The position numbers and the translations under genes were made by a program. The notes under the pieces were generated by a model. The model had not been told where the DNA came from, searched no databases, and saw nothing but the letters and a program-made list of their open reading frames with translations. A stretch of 64,000 nucleotides of DNA, from contig NZ_NOIN01000001.1 in NCBI RefSeq assembly GCF_014596565.1, positions 682,001-746,000 on the forward strand. Reading direction: 5' to 3'. Positions 29,301-39,089 of the stretch are shown here, piece by piece; the first letter of the stretch is position 1, and the number at the start of each line of letters is the position of its first letter. This DNA comes from Pseudomonas sp. PSB18. GTDB taxonomy: Bacteria > Pseudomonadota > Gammaproteobacteria > Pseudomonadales > Pseudomonadaceae.

Positions 29301-30254
29301 TCAGCGGTTGCGCCGATCCATGAACGCCAACGCCTGGTACAAGGCTTCTATTTTCGGCAGCTCGCACCCCGCCGCTTTCGCCGACGCCAATGGCCGGCCG
29401 TAGATCGCGTCCAGTTCGAGCACGCGCTTGTGGGAATAATCGTGATACATGCTCGGCCAGTAATCAGCCATCCTTTCGGTCATCGCGAACAAATATCCGG
29501 CGTAATCCGGTGCAATGTGATGACCGCAGGCCTGGGCGCCGCGCACCACTTCGGCCATCAACGCCTGGATCAGCCCACGGCTGTGGTGATCGGCCATCAG
29601 CGGCGTGGTACTGGCCCCCAGCAGAACCGAAAGACCGTTGTAGGGCACGTTCCACACCAGTTTCTGCCAGCGCGCCTGTTGCAGGTCGGGCATCGCCTGG
29701 GAATCCACACCGGCGGCCCGGAACAGCCCCGCCGCTGCTTCGACAACCGTCATGCGTTCAGCCTGGTCCCGGCATGGACCGCTGTGATAACCGACGTTGA
29801 CCGGGCCGAGGGCCTGGTGGGCGACGACACCCGGACCAACGCGGTGTACGCAGATCAGGCACAGCCCGCCCAACAAATGCAGCGACTCGGGCAGCAAGGG
29901 GCGAAGTTGCTCTTCTACATCAAGGCCATTCTGCAGCAGCAGGACCTTCGCACCGTCAGCCGCCGCCTGGATAATGGCCGGGGCCAGGTCGGCATTGCTG
30001 GTGGTCTTGGCACCAACCAGCAACCAGTCACAGGGCGGCATGTCGGCTGCGCTGCGATACGCCTGGACCGGATCAAGGCTCAAGGGCCCGTGGACCGCGC
30101 TGTCGATACGCAGGCCGTTCTCGACCACCGCCGAGAATTCGCTGCGCAATAAGAAGTGCACATCAAAGCCGGCGCGCGCCAGCATCACCCCATAGAACCC
30201 GCCGATTGCCCCGGTGCCGATCATCCCGATCCGGGGTTTTACGCCTGCCTGCAT
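29301..30254 (-). CDS. Ketopantoate reductase family (PanE-like) oxidoreductase
   Basis: 317-residue NADPH-dependent reductase. The Rossmann start IGMIGTGAIGGFYGVMLA, KTTSN loop, LLLQNGLDVEE and the catalytic lysine in WQKLVWNVPYNGL fit 2-dehydropantoate 2-reductase. It could act in coenzyme A synthesis, but pseudomonads carry several paralogues, so the substrate is not certain. Confidence 0.82.
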   Translation of the reverse strand: MQAGVKPRIGMIGTGAIGGFYGVMLARAGFDVHFLLRSEFSAVVENGLRIDSAVHGPLSLDPVQAYRSAADMPPCDWLLVGAKTTSNADLAPAIIQAAADGAKVLLLQNGLDVEEQLRPLLPESLHLLGGLCLICVHRVGPGVVAHQALGPVNVGYHSGPCRDQAERMTVVEAAAGLFRAAGVDSQAMPDLQQARWQKLVWNVPYNGLSVLLGASTTPLMADHHSRGLIQALMAEVVRGAQACGHHIAPDYAGYLFAMTERMADYWPSMYHDYSHKRVLELDAIYGRPLASAKAAGCELPKIEALYQALAFMDRRNR

Positions 30255-30278
30255 CTTTGCGACTCCTCTTGTAAAGCT

Positions 30279-30365
30279 GTGGGAGCAAGGCTTGCCCGCG
30301 ATTGAAGTCTACGCGGTTTACCTTGGAACCGAGGCGCCTTCATCGCGGGCAAGCCTCGCTCCCAT
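30279..30365. repeat. REP pair (GTGGGAGCAAGGCTTGC variant)
   Basis: GTGGGAGCAAGGCTTGCCCG starts at 30279, and CGCGGGCAAGCCTCGCTCCC starts at 30344 in the opposite orientation. Confidence 0.85.
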
Positions 30366-30521
30366 AAAAGCTGGGATAAATCCCCTTGAAACCAGCCCCT
30401 GCCCATTGTCGAGCAACCTCGTAACGCGCTAAGGTTCGGCTCCCCGACGCGCTTAAATCCGCTGTGCACCGCCGCGCGGGGATCGCTGGCGGCCGGCACC
30501 CGTGACCTGACGAGTAACACG

Positions 30522-31598
30522 ATGGCTGATTTACCGATCAATGACCTTAACGTCGCCTCCAACGAGACCCTCATCACGCCTGACCAGCTCAAGCGCGATA
30601 TCCCCCTGAGCGACGCAGCCCTGCGCACCGTGACCAAGGGGCGGGAAGTCATCCGCAACATTCTCGACGGCACCGACCATCGCCTGTTCGTGGTCATCGG
30701 GCCCTGCTCGATCCATGACATCAAGGCCGCCCACGAATATGCCGAGCGCCTGAAAGTGCTGGCAGCGGAAGTCTCCGATACCTTGTATCTGGTCATGCGG
30801 GTGTATTTCGAGAAACCCCGGACCACCGTCGGCTGGAAAGGCCTGATCAACGACCCGTACCTGGACGACTCGTTCAAGATCCAGGACGGCTTGCATATCG
30901 GTCGCCAGTTGCTGCTGGACCTGGCCGAAATGGGCCTGCCCACGGCGACCGAAGCCCTGGACCCGATCTCCCCGCAATACCTGCAGGATCTGATCAGCTG
31001 GTCCGCCATCGGCGCGCGCACCACCGAATCCCAGACCCACCGTGAGATGGCCTCCGGCCTGTCTTCGGCCGTGGGCTTCAAGAACGGCACCGACGGCGGC
31101 CTTACCGTCGCCATCAACGCCCTGCAATCGGTTTCCAGCCCTCACCGCTTCCTCGGCATCAACCAGGAAGGCGGCGTGTCCATCGTCACCACCAAGGGCA
31201 ACGCCTACGGTCACGTGGTGCTGCGCGGTGGCAACGGCAAGCCCAACTACGACTCGGTCAGCGTTGCGCTGTGTGAACAGGCGCTGAACAAGGCGAAGAT
31301 CAAGCCGAACATCATGGTCGACTGCAGCCACGCCAACTCCAACAAGGACCCGGCGCTGCAACCCCTGGTGATGGAGAACGTGGCCAACCAGATCCTGGAA
31401 GGCAACCAGTCAATTATCGGCCTGATGGTCGAGAGCCACCTGAACTGGGGCTGCCAGGCGATCCCGAAAGACCTCGCCGACTTGCAGTATGGTGTGTCCA
31501 TCACCGATGCCTGCATCGACTGGAGCGCGACCGAGAACACCCTGCGCAGCATGCACGCCAAACTCAAGGACGTGCTGCCAAAGCGTCAGCGCAGCTGA
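30522..31598 (+). CDS. Class I DAHP synthase (AroF/AroG/AroH type)
   Basis: 3-deoxy-7-phosphoheptulonate synthase of 358 residues, bacterial class I-alpha type. Signature blocks are VVIGPCSIHD, MRVYFEKPRTTVGWKG, EALDPISPQYL, GARTTESQ, VGFKNGTDG, LRGG, and MVDCSHANS (metal ligand). Which of Phe, Tyr or Trp inhibits it cannot be read confidently. It complements the unrelated class II enzyme at 16724. An intrinsic terminator follows. Confidence 0.95.
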   Translation: MADLPINDLNVASNETLITPDQLKRDIPLSDAALRTVTKGREVIRNILDGTDHRLFVVIGPCSIHDIKAAHEYAERLKVLAAEVSDTLYLVMRVYFEKPRTTVGWKGLINDPYLDDSFKIQDGLHIGRQLLLDLAEMGLPTATEALDPISPQYLQDLISWSAIGARTTESQTHREMASGLSSAVGFKNGTDGGLTVAINALQSVSSPHRFLGINQEGGVSIVTTKGNAYGHVVLRGGNGKPNYDSVSVALCEQALNKAKIKPNIMVDCSHANSNKDPALQPLVMENVANQILEGNQSIIGLMVESHLNWGCQAIPKDLADLQYGVSITDACIDWSATENTLRSMHAKLKDVLPKRQRS

Positions 31599-31622
31599 TC
31601 GGCCGCCATTGCATCGCACAAT

Positions 31623-31659
31623 AAAAAACGCCGGGCTTTCAACCCGGCGTTTTTTATTG
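31623..31659. terminator. Bidirectional intrinsic terminator
   Basis: AAAAAACGCCGGG and CCCGGCGTTTTTT pair over a 6-base loop between the convergent DAHP synthase and acetyltransferase genes. Confidence 0.9.
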
Positions 31660-31673
31660 TGAAATCCGTTGCG

Positions 31674-31955
31674 TCAGAGCTTCGCCGCGTGCCGCTGGTG
31701 ACGCTCCATGTAGCGCTCTACATAGGAGCAGGACGGGATCACCGTGTAGCCCATATCCTCGGCGTACTGCAGCGCCTTTTCGGTCAGTGCTGCCGCAATC
31801 CCCCTGCCACGCAAAGCGTTGGGCACGAACGTCCGATAGATATCCAGGGTCTGTTTGCCCAGGTCCATATAGGTCAGATAGGCACGATGACCGTCCACAG
31901 TGGTCTCGAACTGATGACCAGCCTGGTCATGGTGGATGGACAACGCCTCGCTCAT
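31674..31955 (-). CDS. Small GNAT-fold acetyltransferase-like protein
   Basis: 93-residue minimal GNAT protein of the YidJ/Gtn family, with the acetyl-CoA-binding signature ALRGRGIAAALTEKAL and the C-terminal PSCSYVERYMERH. The substrate is unknown. ATG 31955 has GAGGAG upstream; a GTG 3 bases before it is also in frame. Confidence 0.85.
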   Translation of the reverse strand: MSEALSIHHDQAGHQFETTVDGHRAYLTYMDLGKQTLDIYRTFVPNALRGRGIAAALTEKALQYAEDMGYTVIPSCSYVERYMERHQRHAAKL

Positions 31956-31958
31956 CAC

Positions 31959-32440
31959 TACTCCTCGCGGGTCTGAATGCTGACCCCTACCTTACCGATG
32001 TTTTTCCGGCGAAGGAACATCTACGCCACCCCGTGCCTGTCCGGTCACCGAGCGCAAAAAATCAATCACTCAAACCCGAGCACGTCGTGAATAGTAGGCA
32101 CCAATGACGCAAATGCTCAAGACACACCTGTCATTGGAGGGTAGCCTCGTCGGATTTAGCGACTTGAACGCCACCGTTGCGCTGAAGTCAGCGAAGGCGC
32201 AATAGCTGAACATCGCCAGTTGTTGAGTCTTGAGACGAGCGTGCGTAGTTAAAGTCACCAGCCCTGCCAATAAAGATGCCCGGGACGCTGCGCAAAAAAT
32301 GAACAAAAGTGTAGGCGAATCAATAAACAGCGACTTTAGCGTGCCTGCCGGAGTTCCTCTCGCTAGCGGAACTTTTGTGCACCAACGCGCTCCATTCAAG
32401 GGCTTGGCGCTGTATATTTTTTAAACAACCGCAAGAAAAG
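31959..32440. other. Intergenic region with no recognisable gene
   Basis: About 480 bases between the GNAT gene and the oprI promoter. A 109-codon minus-strand frame (32070-32399) has no ribosome site and no recognised similarity, so I leave it uncalled. Nothing else can be assigned. Confidence 0.5.
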
Positions 32441-32469
32441 TTGCTTGAAAAAGAATCACCGCCTACAAT
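32441..32469 (+). promoter_or_regulatory. Predicted strong sigma-70 promoter of oprI
   Basis: TTGCTT at 32441-32446 and TACAAT at 32464-32469 with a 17-base spacer and an AT-rich surround, giving a leader of about 115 bases before oprI, one of the most highly expressed genes in Pseudomonas. Confidence 0.65.
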
Positions 32470-32589
32470 TTTTTTGCTTCTTGCGCTACGTCAGTTTACT
32501 TACTACAAGTAATGGGTAGTATGTACGCCGGCTAACTCCTCACTCTGAGGAGACAGTCACTAAATAGAAAGTCCTTGAAGGGGAACACG

Positions 32590-32841
32590 ATGAACAACGT
32601 TCTGAAATTCTCTGCTCTGGCCCTGGCCGCAGTTCTGGCTACCGGTTGCAGCAGCGCATCGAAAGAAACCGAAGCACGTCTGACTGCCACCGAAGACGCA
32701 GCAGCTCGCGCCCAAGCTCGTGCAGACGAAGCCTACCGTAAAGCTGATGAAGCTCTGGCTGCTGCTCAAAAAGCACAACAGACTGCTGACGAAGCTAACG
32801 AGCGTGCTCTGCGCATGCTGGACAAAGCTAGCCGCAAGTAA
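32590..32841 (+). CDS. oprI: Major outer membrane lipoprotein OprI
   Basis: 83-residue Braun-type lipoprotein. The signal peptide ends in the lipobox LATGC (Cys at residue 20). The mature part is a continuous Ala-rich coiled coil ending in RK, the lysine position linked to peptidoglycan. GAAGGGGA lies upstream of the ATG. Preceded by a strong promoter and followed by a strong terminator, as expected for an abundant, monocistronic mRNA. Confidence 0.97.
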   Translation: MNNVLKFSALALAAVLATGCSSASKETEARLTATEDAAARAQARADEAYRKADEALAAAQKAQQTADEANERALRMLDKASRK

Positions 32842-32863
32842 TAGTCCCTCGGGATTGTTATCG

Positions 32864-32894
32864 AGCCGACCCATTTTTTGGGTCGGCTTTTTTA
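32864..32894 (+). terminator. Intrinsic terminator of oprI
   Basis: AGCCGACCC (32864-32872) pairs with GGGTCGGCT (32880-32888), followed by a T-run. Confidence 0.92.
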
Positions 32895-32919
32895 TTGCCT
32901 GGTGTTTTCCACGGACAAT

Positions 32920-32955
32920 AAAAAACCCGCCAGCATCGCAAAACGCCGGCGGGTT
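32920..32955 (-). terminator. Intrinsic terminator of the L,D-transpeptidase gene
   Basis: Read on the minus strand, CCCGCC and GGCGGG arms (32926-32931 and 32948-32953) form a hairpin followed by a T-run (A-run on the plus strand), 12 bases after the gene's stop. Confidence 0.8.
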
Positions 32956-32966
32956 GAAACAGGACC

Positions 32967-33938
32967 TTACTGCTGCAAGTCGATCGGTGCGCTCGAAACC
33001 ATCGGTGCCGAAGCATTCGGAACGGCGATCTCGACCGGCAGGCCATCTTCGGCAGCCACCACGTCACGCACCACGTTCCAGTCCATGCGCAGGTTGCTGG
33101 TGATGTCTTCGCGCTTGAGCATCGCGTTGATCACCGCAGTGTGCTTGTCCACCACCGACGGGTTGCCCTTGTCGTCCAGCGGTGTATGGGCTTCCAGGTA
33201 AACCTTGCCGCCGCTCAAGCCCAGCTTGTAGGGGTCGTTGATGATCCGCACCGACGTGCCCACCGGCACCATGCCGGCCATTTCCAGAACATTGTTGTTG
33301 AACATGCGGAAGCAACCGTGGCTGGTGCGCATGCCGATACCGAATTTCTTGTTCGAGCCGTGGATCAGATAGCCCGGGGTGCCCAGGGTGAACTTGAAAG
33401 GCCCCAGCGGGTTGTCAGGGCCAGCCGGCACCACATTCGGCAGCGGGTCGCCGTCGGCGGCATGCTCGGCCTTGATCGAGGCCGGTGGGGTCCAGGTCGG
33501 GTTCGGCGTCTTGGCAGTGATGCTCGTATGGGCGATTGGCGAGCCCCAACCTTCACGACCGATCCCCAGCGGGAAGGTGTAGACCACGTTCCGGCCCTTG
33601 GGGAAGTAGTAGAGGCGGTACTCGGCAAGGTTGATCACGATGCCTTCGCGCGGACCTGGCGGCAGGATGAAACGGGTCGGCAACACAATCTCCGTGCCGG
33701 CACCCGGCAACCAGGGGTCGACGCCCGGGTTGGCCGCGACCATCTCGGTGTAACCCAGGTCATAGGTCGTGCCCAGGTCGGCGAAGGTGTCTTCGTATTT
33801 CGCCTTGATCACTTGTACCTGGCCGACAATGTCCTCACCCGGCGGTGGCAGGGGCAGCTGCAGTGCAGCAACGGGTCCCGCCATACACAAGGCGGCAAGA
33901 GACAGGCAGCGGGCGACGGCAGGCAAGCGCAGCAACAT
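32967..33938 (-). CDS. Periplasmic L,D-transpeptidase (LysM-YkuD)
   Basis: 323-residue ErfK/YbiS-type enzyme. An N-terminal signal peptide ends near AAAL, a LysM-like domain (about 40-90) binds peptidoglycan, and the YkuD catalytic domain has the active cysteine in RTSHGCFRMFNN with the upstream HGSNKKFGIG. Such enzymes attach Braun lipoprotein to peptidoglycan or form 3-3 crosslinks. Location next to oprI makes lipoprotein attachment an attractive role, but this is inferred. ATG 33938 has AAGGA 8 bases upstream; an ATG 9 bases earlier is also possible. Confidence 0.9.
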   Translation of the reverse strand: MLLRLPAVARCLSLAALCMAGPVAALQLPLPPPGEDIVGQVQVIKAKYEDTFADLGTTYDLGYTEMVAANPGVDPWLPGAGTEIVLPTRFILPPGPREGIVINLAEYRLYYFPKGRNVVYTFPLGIGREGWGSPIAHTSITAKTPNPTWTPPASIKAEHAADGDPLPNVVPAGPDNPLGPFKFTLGTPGYLIHGSNKKFGIGMRTSHGCFRMFNNNVLEMAGMVPVGTSVRIINDPYKLGLSGGKVYLEAHTPLDDKGNPSVVDKHTAVINAMLKREDITSNLRMDWNVVRDVVAAEDGLPVEIAVPNASAPMVSSAPIDLQQ

Positions 33939-34055
33939 CCGGGACATCCTTCGCAGATCGAATAGAGGTATGAAAACGGCGATTGTACACCGCAGGCCGG
34001 TATTACGGGGAGAGCGGCGATGGCGCGTCCGATACATTGCCGTCCAGCGCGACCT

Positions 34056-34142
34056 GTGGGAGCGAGCCTGCTCGCGAAAGCGGTGGATCAGCTTGCAGCG
34101 ATGCCGGATGTGCCGATGTCATCGCGAGCAGGCTCGCTCCCA
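34056..34142. repeat. REP pair (GTGGGAGC family)
   Basis: GTGGGAGCGAGCCTGCTCGC starts at 34057, and CGCGAGCAGGCTCGCTCCCA starts at 34124 in the opposite orientation. Confidence 0.85.
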
Positions 34143-34168
34143 CGGGAGGCATGCTTCGAATCTGAAAC

Positions 34169-34462
34169 TTACAATTCGAACCGCAGCTCCGGCCAGATCG
34201 GCGAAGTACCGCGCTTCTGGGACTCCAGGATCGCCCGGCACAGCGAGCACAGGCGATGATCCTGGAATATCCGGCGATCAACGCCAGACCAGCGCGGCTG
34301 GGCCGGCAGCAGGCTGCCGCAGAGGGTCCGGTCCGCCGAACCACCGAGCTCCAGCTGCCGGGTCACCAGATGCACCCGCACTTCCTGGCAGGCGAACAGG
34401 TCCAGCTGTTCGTCAGGCTCGATCAGTTGGTAGGCAAACAGGGACCAGGCGGGACGCGGCAT
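34169..34462 (-). CDS. Conserved small protein of unknown function
   Basis: 97-residue protein starting MPRPAWSLFAYQLIEPDEQL, with a CSLC pair near the C-terminus. Not recognised; the reading frame has a G+C pattern typical of genes and sits between the L,D-transpeptidase and tesA. ATG 34462 is chosen because GGAG precedes it. Confidence 0.7.
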   Translation of the reverse strand: MPRPAWSLFAYQLIEPDEQLDLFACQEVRVHLVTRQLELGGSADRTLCGSLLPAQPRWSGVDRRIFQDHRLCSLCRAILESQKRGTSPIWPELRFEL

Positions 34463-34518
34463 CGGGGGCTCCAAATCGGGGGCGCCACATTAGCCGAAAG
34501 ACCGCCTGTAGAAAAGCG

Positions 34519-35124
34519 TCAAAGCAGCGGTTTCAGCGTCGGCCAGACATTTTCCAGCAACTTGCCCTGGGCCGCGACGGACGGGTGCAATCCGTCGCCC
34601 TGCATCATCCCCGGAACCCCACCGATGTCCTGGAGGAAAAACGGCACCAGCGGCACTTTTTTCTCTTCTGCCAGGGTGCTGTAGACCTTGGCGAAGGCAT
34701 CGGTGTAGCGCCGGCCGTAATTGGGAGGCAGTTGCATGCCCAGCAACAACACCTTCGCACCGCTGGCGCGGGCGCTGTCGATCATCGCTGCAAGGTTTTG
34801 TTGCAATTGTGTTGGCGGCTGTCCGCGCAAGCCATCGTTGCCGCCCAACTCCAGGATCACCAGGTCCGGCTTATGGGCCGCAAGCAGCGCCGGCAGCCGC
34901 GCCTGGCCCCCCGCGCTGGTGTCGCCACTGATGGACGCATTGACCACTTTGTCGTCAAAACCCTCGGCCTTGAGCCGTTGTTCGAGCAATGACACCCAGC
35001 CTTGCCGGGTATCCAGGCCGAAAGCCGCGCTGATACTATCGCCAACGATCAGGACTGTACCCGCCGCTGCGTTCTGGACCATGCACATCAAGGCCAGGCC
35101 GGCACTCAAAAACCACACACGCAT
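34519..35124 (-). CDS. tesA: TesA-type SGNH arylesterase/thioesterase/lysophospholipase
   Basis: 201-residue periplasmic hydrolase. The signal peptide ends near QNAAAG; the SGNH blocks are GDSISAAFG (Ser), ISGDTSAGG (Gly), ELGGNDGL (Asn) and DGLHPS (Asp/His). ATG 35124 follows GGAG at the right spacing. It is divergent from the ybbA-ybbP genes with only 10 bases between starts, the conserved tesA-ybbA arrangement of E. coli. Confidence 0.93.
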   Translation of the reverse strand: MRVWFLSAGLALMCMVQNAAAGTVLIVGDSISAAFGLDTRQGWVSLLEQRLKAEGFDDKVVNASISGDTSAGGQARLPALLAAHKPDLVILELGGNDGLRGQPPTQLQQNLAAMIDSARASGAKVLLLGMQLPPNYGRRYTDAFAKVYSTLAEEKKVPLVPFFLQDIGGVPGMMQGDGLHPSVAAQGKLLENVWPTLKPLL

Positions 35125-35134
35125 CGGATTCTCC

Positions 35135-35818
35135 ATGGGCTCAAGCATTCTCACCGCGAAGGACCTTAGCAAAGTGGTCCCCAGCGCGGAAGGTGAACTG
35201 ACCATCCTGCACGAACTCAGCCTGGAACTGAACAAGGGCGACAGCCTGGCCATTGTCGGCGCGTCGGGTTCCGGCAAATCCACGCTCCTGGGGCTGCTGG
35301 CCGGCCTGGACCTGCCCAGCAGCGGTGAAGTGACTCTCGCCGGACAGGCCCTCAGTGCGCTGGATGAAGACCAGCGGGCGCGGATCCGCGCCGAGCATGT
35401 CGGCTTTGTCTTCCAGTCGTTCCAACTGCTCGATAGCCTCAATGCGCTGGAAAACGTCATGCTGCCGCTGGAGCTGGACGGTCGCAAGGATGCCCGTGAA
35501 CGCGCCACGGAACTGTTGCAGCGGGTCGGCCTGGGCCAACGCCTGACTCACTCGCCACGCCAGCTCTCCGGTGGCGAACAGCAGCGCGTGGCCATTGCCC
35601 GTGCCTTCGCCGCCGAGCCCGACGTGCTCTTCGCCGACGAACCCACCGGCAATCTCGACAGCCACACCGGTGAGCGCATCAGCGATCTTTTGTTCGAACT
35701 GAACAAGGAAAGCGGCACGACCCTGGTGCTGGTCACTCATGACGAACGCCTGGCCCATCGTTGCCGGCGCCTGATCCGACTTGAAGCCGGCCAGATGGTC
35801 GCGCCCCTGGAGCCTTGA
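35135..35818 (+). CDS. ybbA: ABC transporter ATP-binding protein YbbA
   Basis: LolD/MacB-like ATPase of 227 residues. Walker [11 protein letters not shown]-loop [17 protein letters not shown], signature [14 protein letters not shown], Walker [13 protein letters not shown] and the H-loop VTHD are complete. Its stop overlaps the start of the permease gene (TGATG), so the two are coupled. Together with YbbP it forms a mechanotransmission-type ABC exporter; the substrate is unknown. Confidence 0.93.
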   Translation: MGSSILTAKDLSKVVPSAEGELTILHELSLELNKGDSLAIVGASGSGKSTLLGLLAGLDLPSSGEVTLAGQALSALDEDQRARIRAEHVGFVFQSFQLLDSLNALENVMLPLELDGRKDARERATELLQRVGLGQRLTHSPRQLSGGEQQRVAIARAFAAEPDVLFADEPTGNLDSHTGERISDLLFELNKESGTTLVLVTHDERLAHRCRRLIRLEAGQMVAPLEP

Positions 35819-38322
35819 TGGCACGCTTGCCGCTGTTGCGCCTGTTCAGTCTCGCTGTCCGCCAATTGCTGCGCGACGCCCGCGCCGGCGAGTTGCGCGT
35901 GTTGTTCTTCGCCTTGCTGGTGGCGGTGGCGGCCAGCACCGCCATCGGCTACTTCGGTGCCCGGCTCAACGGCGCGATGATGCTGCGCGCCACCGAATTC
36001 CTCGGCGCGGACCTGTTGCTCGAAGGCAGCTCGCCCGCCCGCCCCGAGCAGATTCGCAGCGGCACCGAGCTGGGCCTGGAGCACGCCCTTGTCGTGGAGT
36101 TCTCCAGTGTCGTCGCCACCGACAACGGCATCCAGCTTTCCAGCGTCAAGGCTGCCGATGACCTCTACCCGTTGCGCGGCGAACTGAAAAGTGCCCCTTC
36201 CCCCTTCGCCCCGGAAGAAACCGGCGGACGACCGAATCCGGGCGAGGCGTGGGTCGAAGCCCGACTGCTGACAGCACTGGACCTGAAGATCGGCGACAGC
36301 ATCGATGTCGGCAACACCACCTTGCGCCTGAGCCGGGTGCTGACTTACGAACCGGATCGCGCCGGCAATTTCTACAGCCTCACGCCCCGGGTCATGATCA
36401 ACCTCAAGGACCTGGAAGCCACCGGCGTGGTACAGCCTGGCAGCCGCGTCAGCTATCGCGACCTCTGGCGAGGCCCGGCGCCCGCCCTGCAAACCTATCG
36501 CGACCTGATCAAGCCGGGCCTTGAGGCCAACCAACGCCTGCAGGATGCCCGCGACGGCAACCGGCAGATCGGTGGCGCCCTGGGCAAGGCCGAGCGCTAC
36601 CTGAACATGGCCAGCCTGGTGGCGGTGCTATTGTCCGGCGTCGCGGTTGCGCTCTCCGCCAACCGTTTCGCCACCCGACGCTTCGATGCCAGCGCCCTGC
36701 TGCGCTGCCTGGGCCTGTCACGCCGGGAAACCATGGTGCTGTTCAGCCTGCAACTGACGGTACTGGGCCTGCTGGCGAGCCTCAGCGGCGCCCTGCTCGG
36801 CTGGATTGCCCAATTAGGGCTGTTCGCCTTGCTGCATGACCTGCTACCGGCCACCGTACCGCCCGGGGGTCTGCTGCCGGCAATCGCCGGGATCGGCACC
36901 GGATTGGTGGCGCTGGCAGGGTTCGCCCTGCCGCCCCTGGCCGCGTTGGGGCGAGTGCCGCCGTTGCGCGTCTTGCGCAGGGACATGCTGCCCATCCCTT
37001 CCAGTACCTGGGTGGTCTATGGTGCCGCGCTGGGTGCCCTGGGCCTGATCATGTGGCGCCTGAGCCTGGACCTGGTGCTGACCTTCGCCCTGCTCGGCGG
37101 CGGCGTTGTCGCGGCCCTGGTGCTGGGCGGCCTGCTGTTGCTGCTGCTCCAGAGCCTGCGCCGGATGCTCGCCCGCGCTTCCCTGCCCTGGCGGCTGGGG
37201 CTCGGCCAATTGCTGCGCCATCCCCTGGCCGCGGCCGGCCAGGCATTGGCATTCGGCCTGATCCTGTTGTCCATGGCGTTGATCGCACTGTTGCGCGGCG
37301 AGTTGCTGGATACCTGGCAAAACCAGCTACCGAAAAATGCCCCCAACTACTTCGCCCTGAACATCCTGCCCAATGACAAGCAGGCCTTCACCGACAAGCT
37401 GTTGCAGTTGTCGGCGCAATCGGCCCCGCTCTATCCCGTGGTACCGGGGCGGCTCATCAGCATCAACGGCGAACCGGCCAGGGAGTTCGTCACCAAGGAC
37501 TCGGCCGGGGACCGGGCACTGCAGCGCGACCTGAGCCTGACCTGGGCTGCGGACCTGCCGGAAGGCAACGTCGTCACCGCCGGAAACTGGTGGCCACAGC
37601 AGCCACCGGACGATATACCGGGGGTTTCGGTGGAGGGCAAAGTGGCCGAGAACCTGCAGATCAAACTGGGCGACCGGCTGGTGTTCAGCGTGGGTGGCGT
37701 CAACCGCGAAGCGAAGGTCACCAGCCTGCGGGAGATCAACTGGGACAACTTCCAGCCCAACTTCTTCATGATCTTCCAACCCGGCACCCTGAAGGACCTG
37801 CCGGCCACCTACCTCACCAGTTTCTATCTGGCCGCCGGTCACGACCAGCAGATTGTCGACCTGGCCCGGGCCTTCCCGGCCGTGACGATCCTGCAGGTCG
37901 AAGCCTTGCTGCAGCAACTGCGCAGCATCCTGGCCCAGGTGACCCTGGCCGTGGAGTACGTGCTGCTGTTTGTCCTGGCGGCGGGCATGGCCGTGCTGTT
38001 CTCCGGCCTGCAGGCCACCCTTGATGAGCGGATTCGCCAAGGCGCGTTACTGCGAGCCCTGGGGGCCGAGCGCCCCTTGCTGGTCAAGGCCCGACGCATC
38101 GAATTCGGCCTGTTGGGTGCGGTCAGCGGATTGCTGGCGGCCCTGGGTTCTGAACTGGTCAGCCTGGTGCTCTACCGCTTTGCCTTCGACCTGCCCTGGC
38201 ATCCGCATCCGTGGTTGCTGATGTTACCGCTGGCAGGCGCGTTGCTGATCGGCGCTGCGGGGGTGTTCGGCACCCGGCGGGCGCTCAACGCCAGCCCGCT
38301 GACAGTGTTGCGCGAGGGTTGA
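35818..38322 (+). CDS. ybbP: FtsX-family permease YbbP
   Basis: 834-residue membrane protein with ten or so transmembrane segments in the typical YbbP arrangement: one near residues 24-42, a first FtsX core around 260-440, a middle group, a large periplasmic domain (about 500-690) and a second FtsX core at the C-terminus. It works with YbbA. The gene ends 34 bases before greB. Confidence 0.93.
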   Translation: MARLPLLRLFSLAVRQLLRDARAGELRVLFFALLVAVAASTAIGYFGARLNGAMMLRATEFLGADLLLEGSSPARPEQIRSGTELGLEHALVVEFSSVVATDNGIQLSSVKAADDLYPLRGELKSAPSPFAPEETGGRPNPGEAWVEARLLTALDLKIGDSIDVGNTTLRLSRVLTYEPDRAGNFYSLTPRVMINLKDLEATGVVQPGSRVSYRDLWRGPAPALQTYRDLIKPGLEANQRLQDARDGNRQIGGALGKAERYLNMASLVAVLLSGVAVALSANRFATRRFDASALLRCLGLSRRETMVLFSLQLTVLGLLASLSGALLGWIAQLGLFALLHDLLPATVPPGGLLPAIAGIGTGLVALAGFALPPLAALGRVPPLRVLRRDMLPIPSSTWVVYGAALGALGLIMWRLSLDLVLTFALLGGGVVAALVLGGLLLLLLQSLRRMLARASLPWRLGLGQLLRHPLAAAGQALAFGLILLSMALIALLRGELLDTWQNQLPKNAPNYFALNILPNDKQAFTDKLLQLSAQSAPLYPVVPGRLISINGEPAREFVTKDSAGDRALQRDLSLTWAADLPEGNVVTAGNWWPQQPPDDIPGVSVEGKVAENLQIKLGDRLVFSVGGVNREAKVTSLREINWDNFQPNFFMIFQPGTLKDLPATYLTSFYLAAGHDQQIVDLARAFPAVTILQVEALLQQLRSILAQVTLAVEYVLLFVLAAGMAVLFSGLQATLDERIRQGALLRALGAERPLLVKARRIEFGLLGAVSGLLAALGSELVSLVLYRFAFDLPWHPHPWLLMLPLAGALLIGAAGVFGTRRALNASPLTVLREG

Positions 38323-38356
38323 TAGACTTCCGTCCTTACCACCACAAGAAGTTGCC

Positions 38357-38593
38357 ATGAGCCGTTATCGCCCACCTCGCACCGCTGGCACCGCGCTGAT
38401 CACCCCCGAGGGCGAGGCGCGGATGCGCGCCGAATTCCACGAGCTTTGGCATGTACGCCGCCCCCAAGTGACCCAGGCTGTCAGCGAGGCGGCGGCCCAA
38501 GGCGATCGCTCGGAAAATGCCGAATGGGAGCAAGCACCGCATTTCCCATACTATCAACCCTACAAGCCTTTAAATCCGGACGTTCACAAATAG
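38357..38593 (+). pseudogene. greB: greB 5' part, interrupted by the island
   Basis: Encodes the first 56 residues of the chromosomal transcript-cleavage factor GreB ([20 protein letters not shown]...QGDRSENAE), including the acidic tip of the coiled coil (Asp and Glu in GDRSENAE). The host sequence stops at codon GAA (38522-38524); the frame then runs into the island for 22 codons to TAG at 38591. The resulting 78-residue protein lacks the second helix and the C-terminal domain, so it should not be functional. The remaining part resumes in frame at 63717. Confidence 0.95.
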
Positions 38594-38618
38594 TAGCCAT
38601 ACTCAGAAAGCCATACTA
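38547..38618. repeat. CATACT(A/C) repeats at the left island end
   Basis: CATACTA at 38547-38553 and 38612-38618, plus CATACTC at 38598-38604. The same 7-mer occurs in inverted orientation (TAGTATG) at 63691-63697, at a similar distance (about 20-25 bases) from the other end. They are candidates for recombinase arm sites. Short matches, so chance is not excluded. The last copy overlaps the stop of the island greB. Confidence 0.45.
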
Positions 38619-39089
38619 TTTCGCGTAAAAAATTTCGTTGATCCACCACAACACTTCTCCGCCGGGGGTTTGCACAACTGCCTCGTCGCCCACCTCTTTC
38701 TTCAAAAGAGCGCGCGCCATGGGCGAATCGATCGAGATGTAATCGTTTCGACCGTAAATTTCGTCGTAGCCCACAACCCGAAATTTTTTGATTTCGCCCG
38801 CCTCGTTTTCAATCTCGACCCAAGCCCCAAAAAAGATCTTTCCCTCCTGTTCAGGCGAATATTCGACTACGCGCACGTCCTCAAGCCGCTTCCGAAGGTA
38901 TCGGACTCGACGGTCAATCTCCCGCAGCAGCTTCTTGTTGTACTGGTAATCCGCATTCTCGCTGCGGTCACCCAGCGACGCTGCCCAAGTTACCTTCCTA
39001 GTTGTGTCGGGGCGCTTCTCTCGCCATAGGTAATCGAGCTCTTGCTTCAGGGCCTCATGACCTTCCTTTGTGATGATGTTTGTACTCAA
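38616..39089 (-). CDS. greB: Island-encoded full-length GreB
   Basis: 157-residue transcript-cleavage factor. The coiled coil carries the acidic tip (GDRSENADYQYNKK, Asp and Glu retained), and the C-terminal domain has the FFGAWVEIEN and YISIDSPMARALL blocks. By eye it is closer to enterobacterial GreB (REKRPDTTRKVTWAASLGDR-type sequence, KKEVGDEAVVQTP) than to the host copy it accompanies, so it was brought in from outside. It would supply the backtracked-RNA cleavage activity lost when the island broke host greB. TTG 39089 is the likely start (MSTNIITKEGHEALKQ), aligned with E. coli GreB; no strong ribosome site is seen. It is transcribed outward, towards the left end. Confidence 0.92.
   Translation of the reverse strand: MSTNIITKEGHEALKQELDYLWREKRPDTTRKVTWAASLGDRSENADYQYNKKLLREIDRRVRYLRKRLEDVRVVEYSPEQEGKIFFGAWVEIENEAGEIKKFRVVGYDEIYGRNDYISIDSPMARALLKKEVGDEAVVQTPGGEVLWWINEIFYAK

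Noticed and set aside
32070..32399. 109-codon minus-strand frame upstream of oprI
   Set aside because: No ribosome site, no recognised similarity, and it lies in a region whose composition is not clearly coding.
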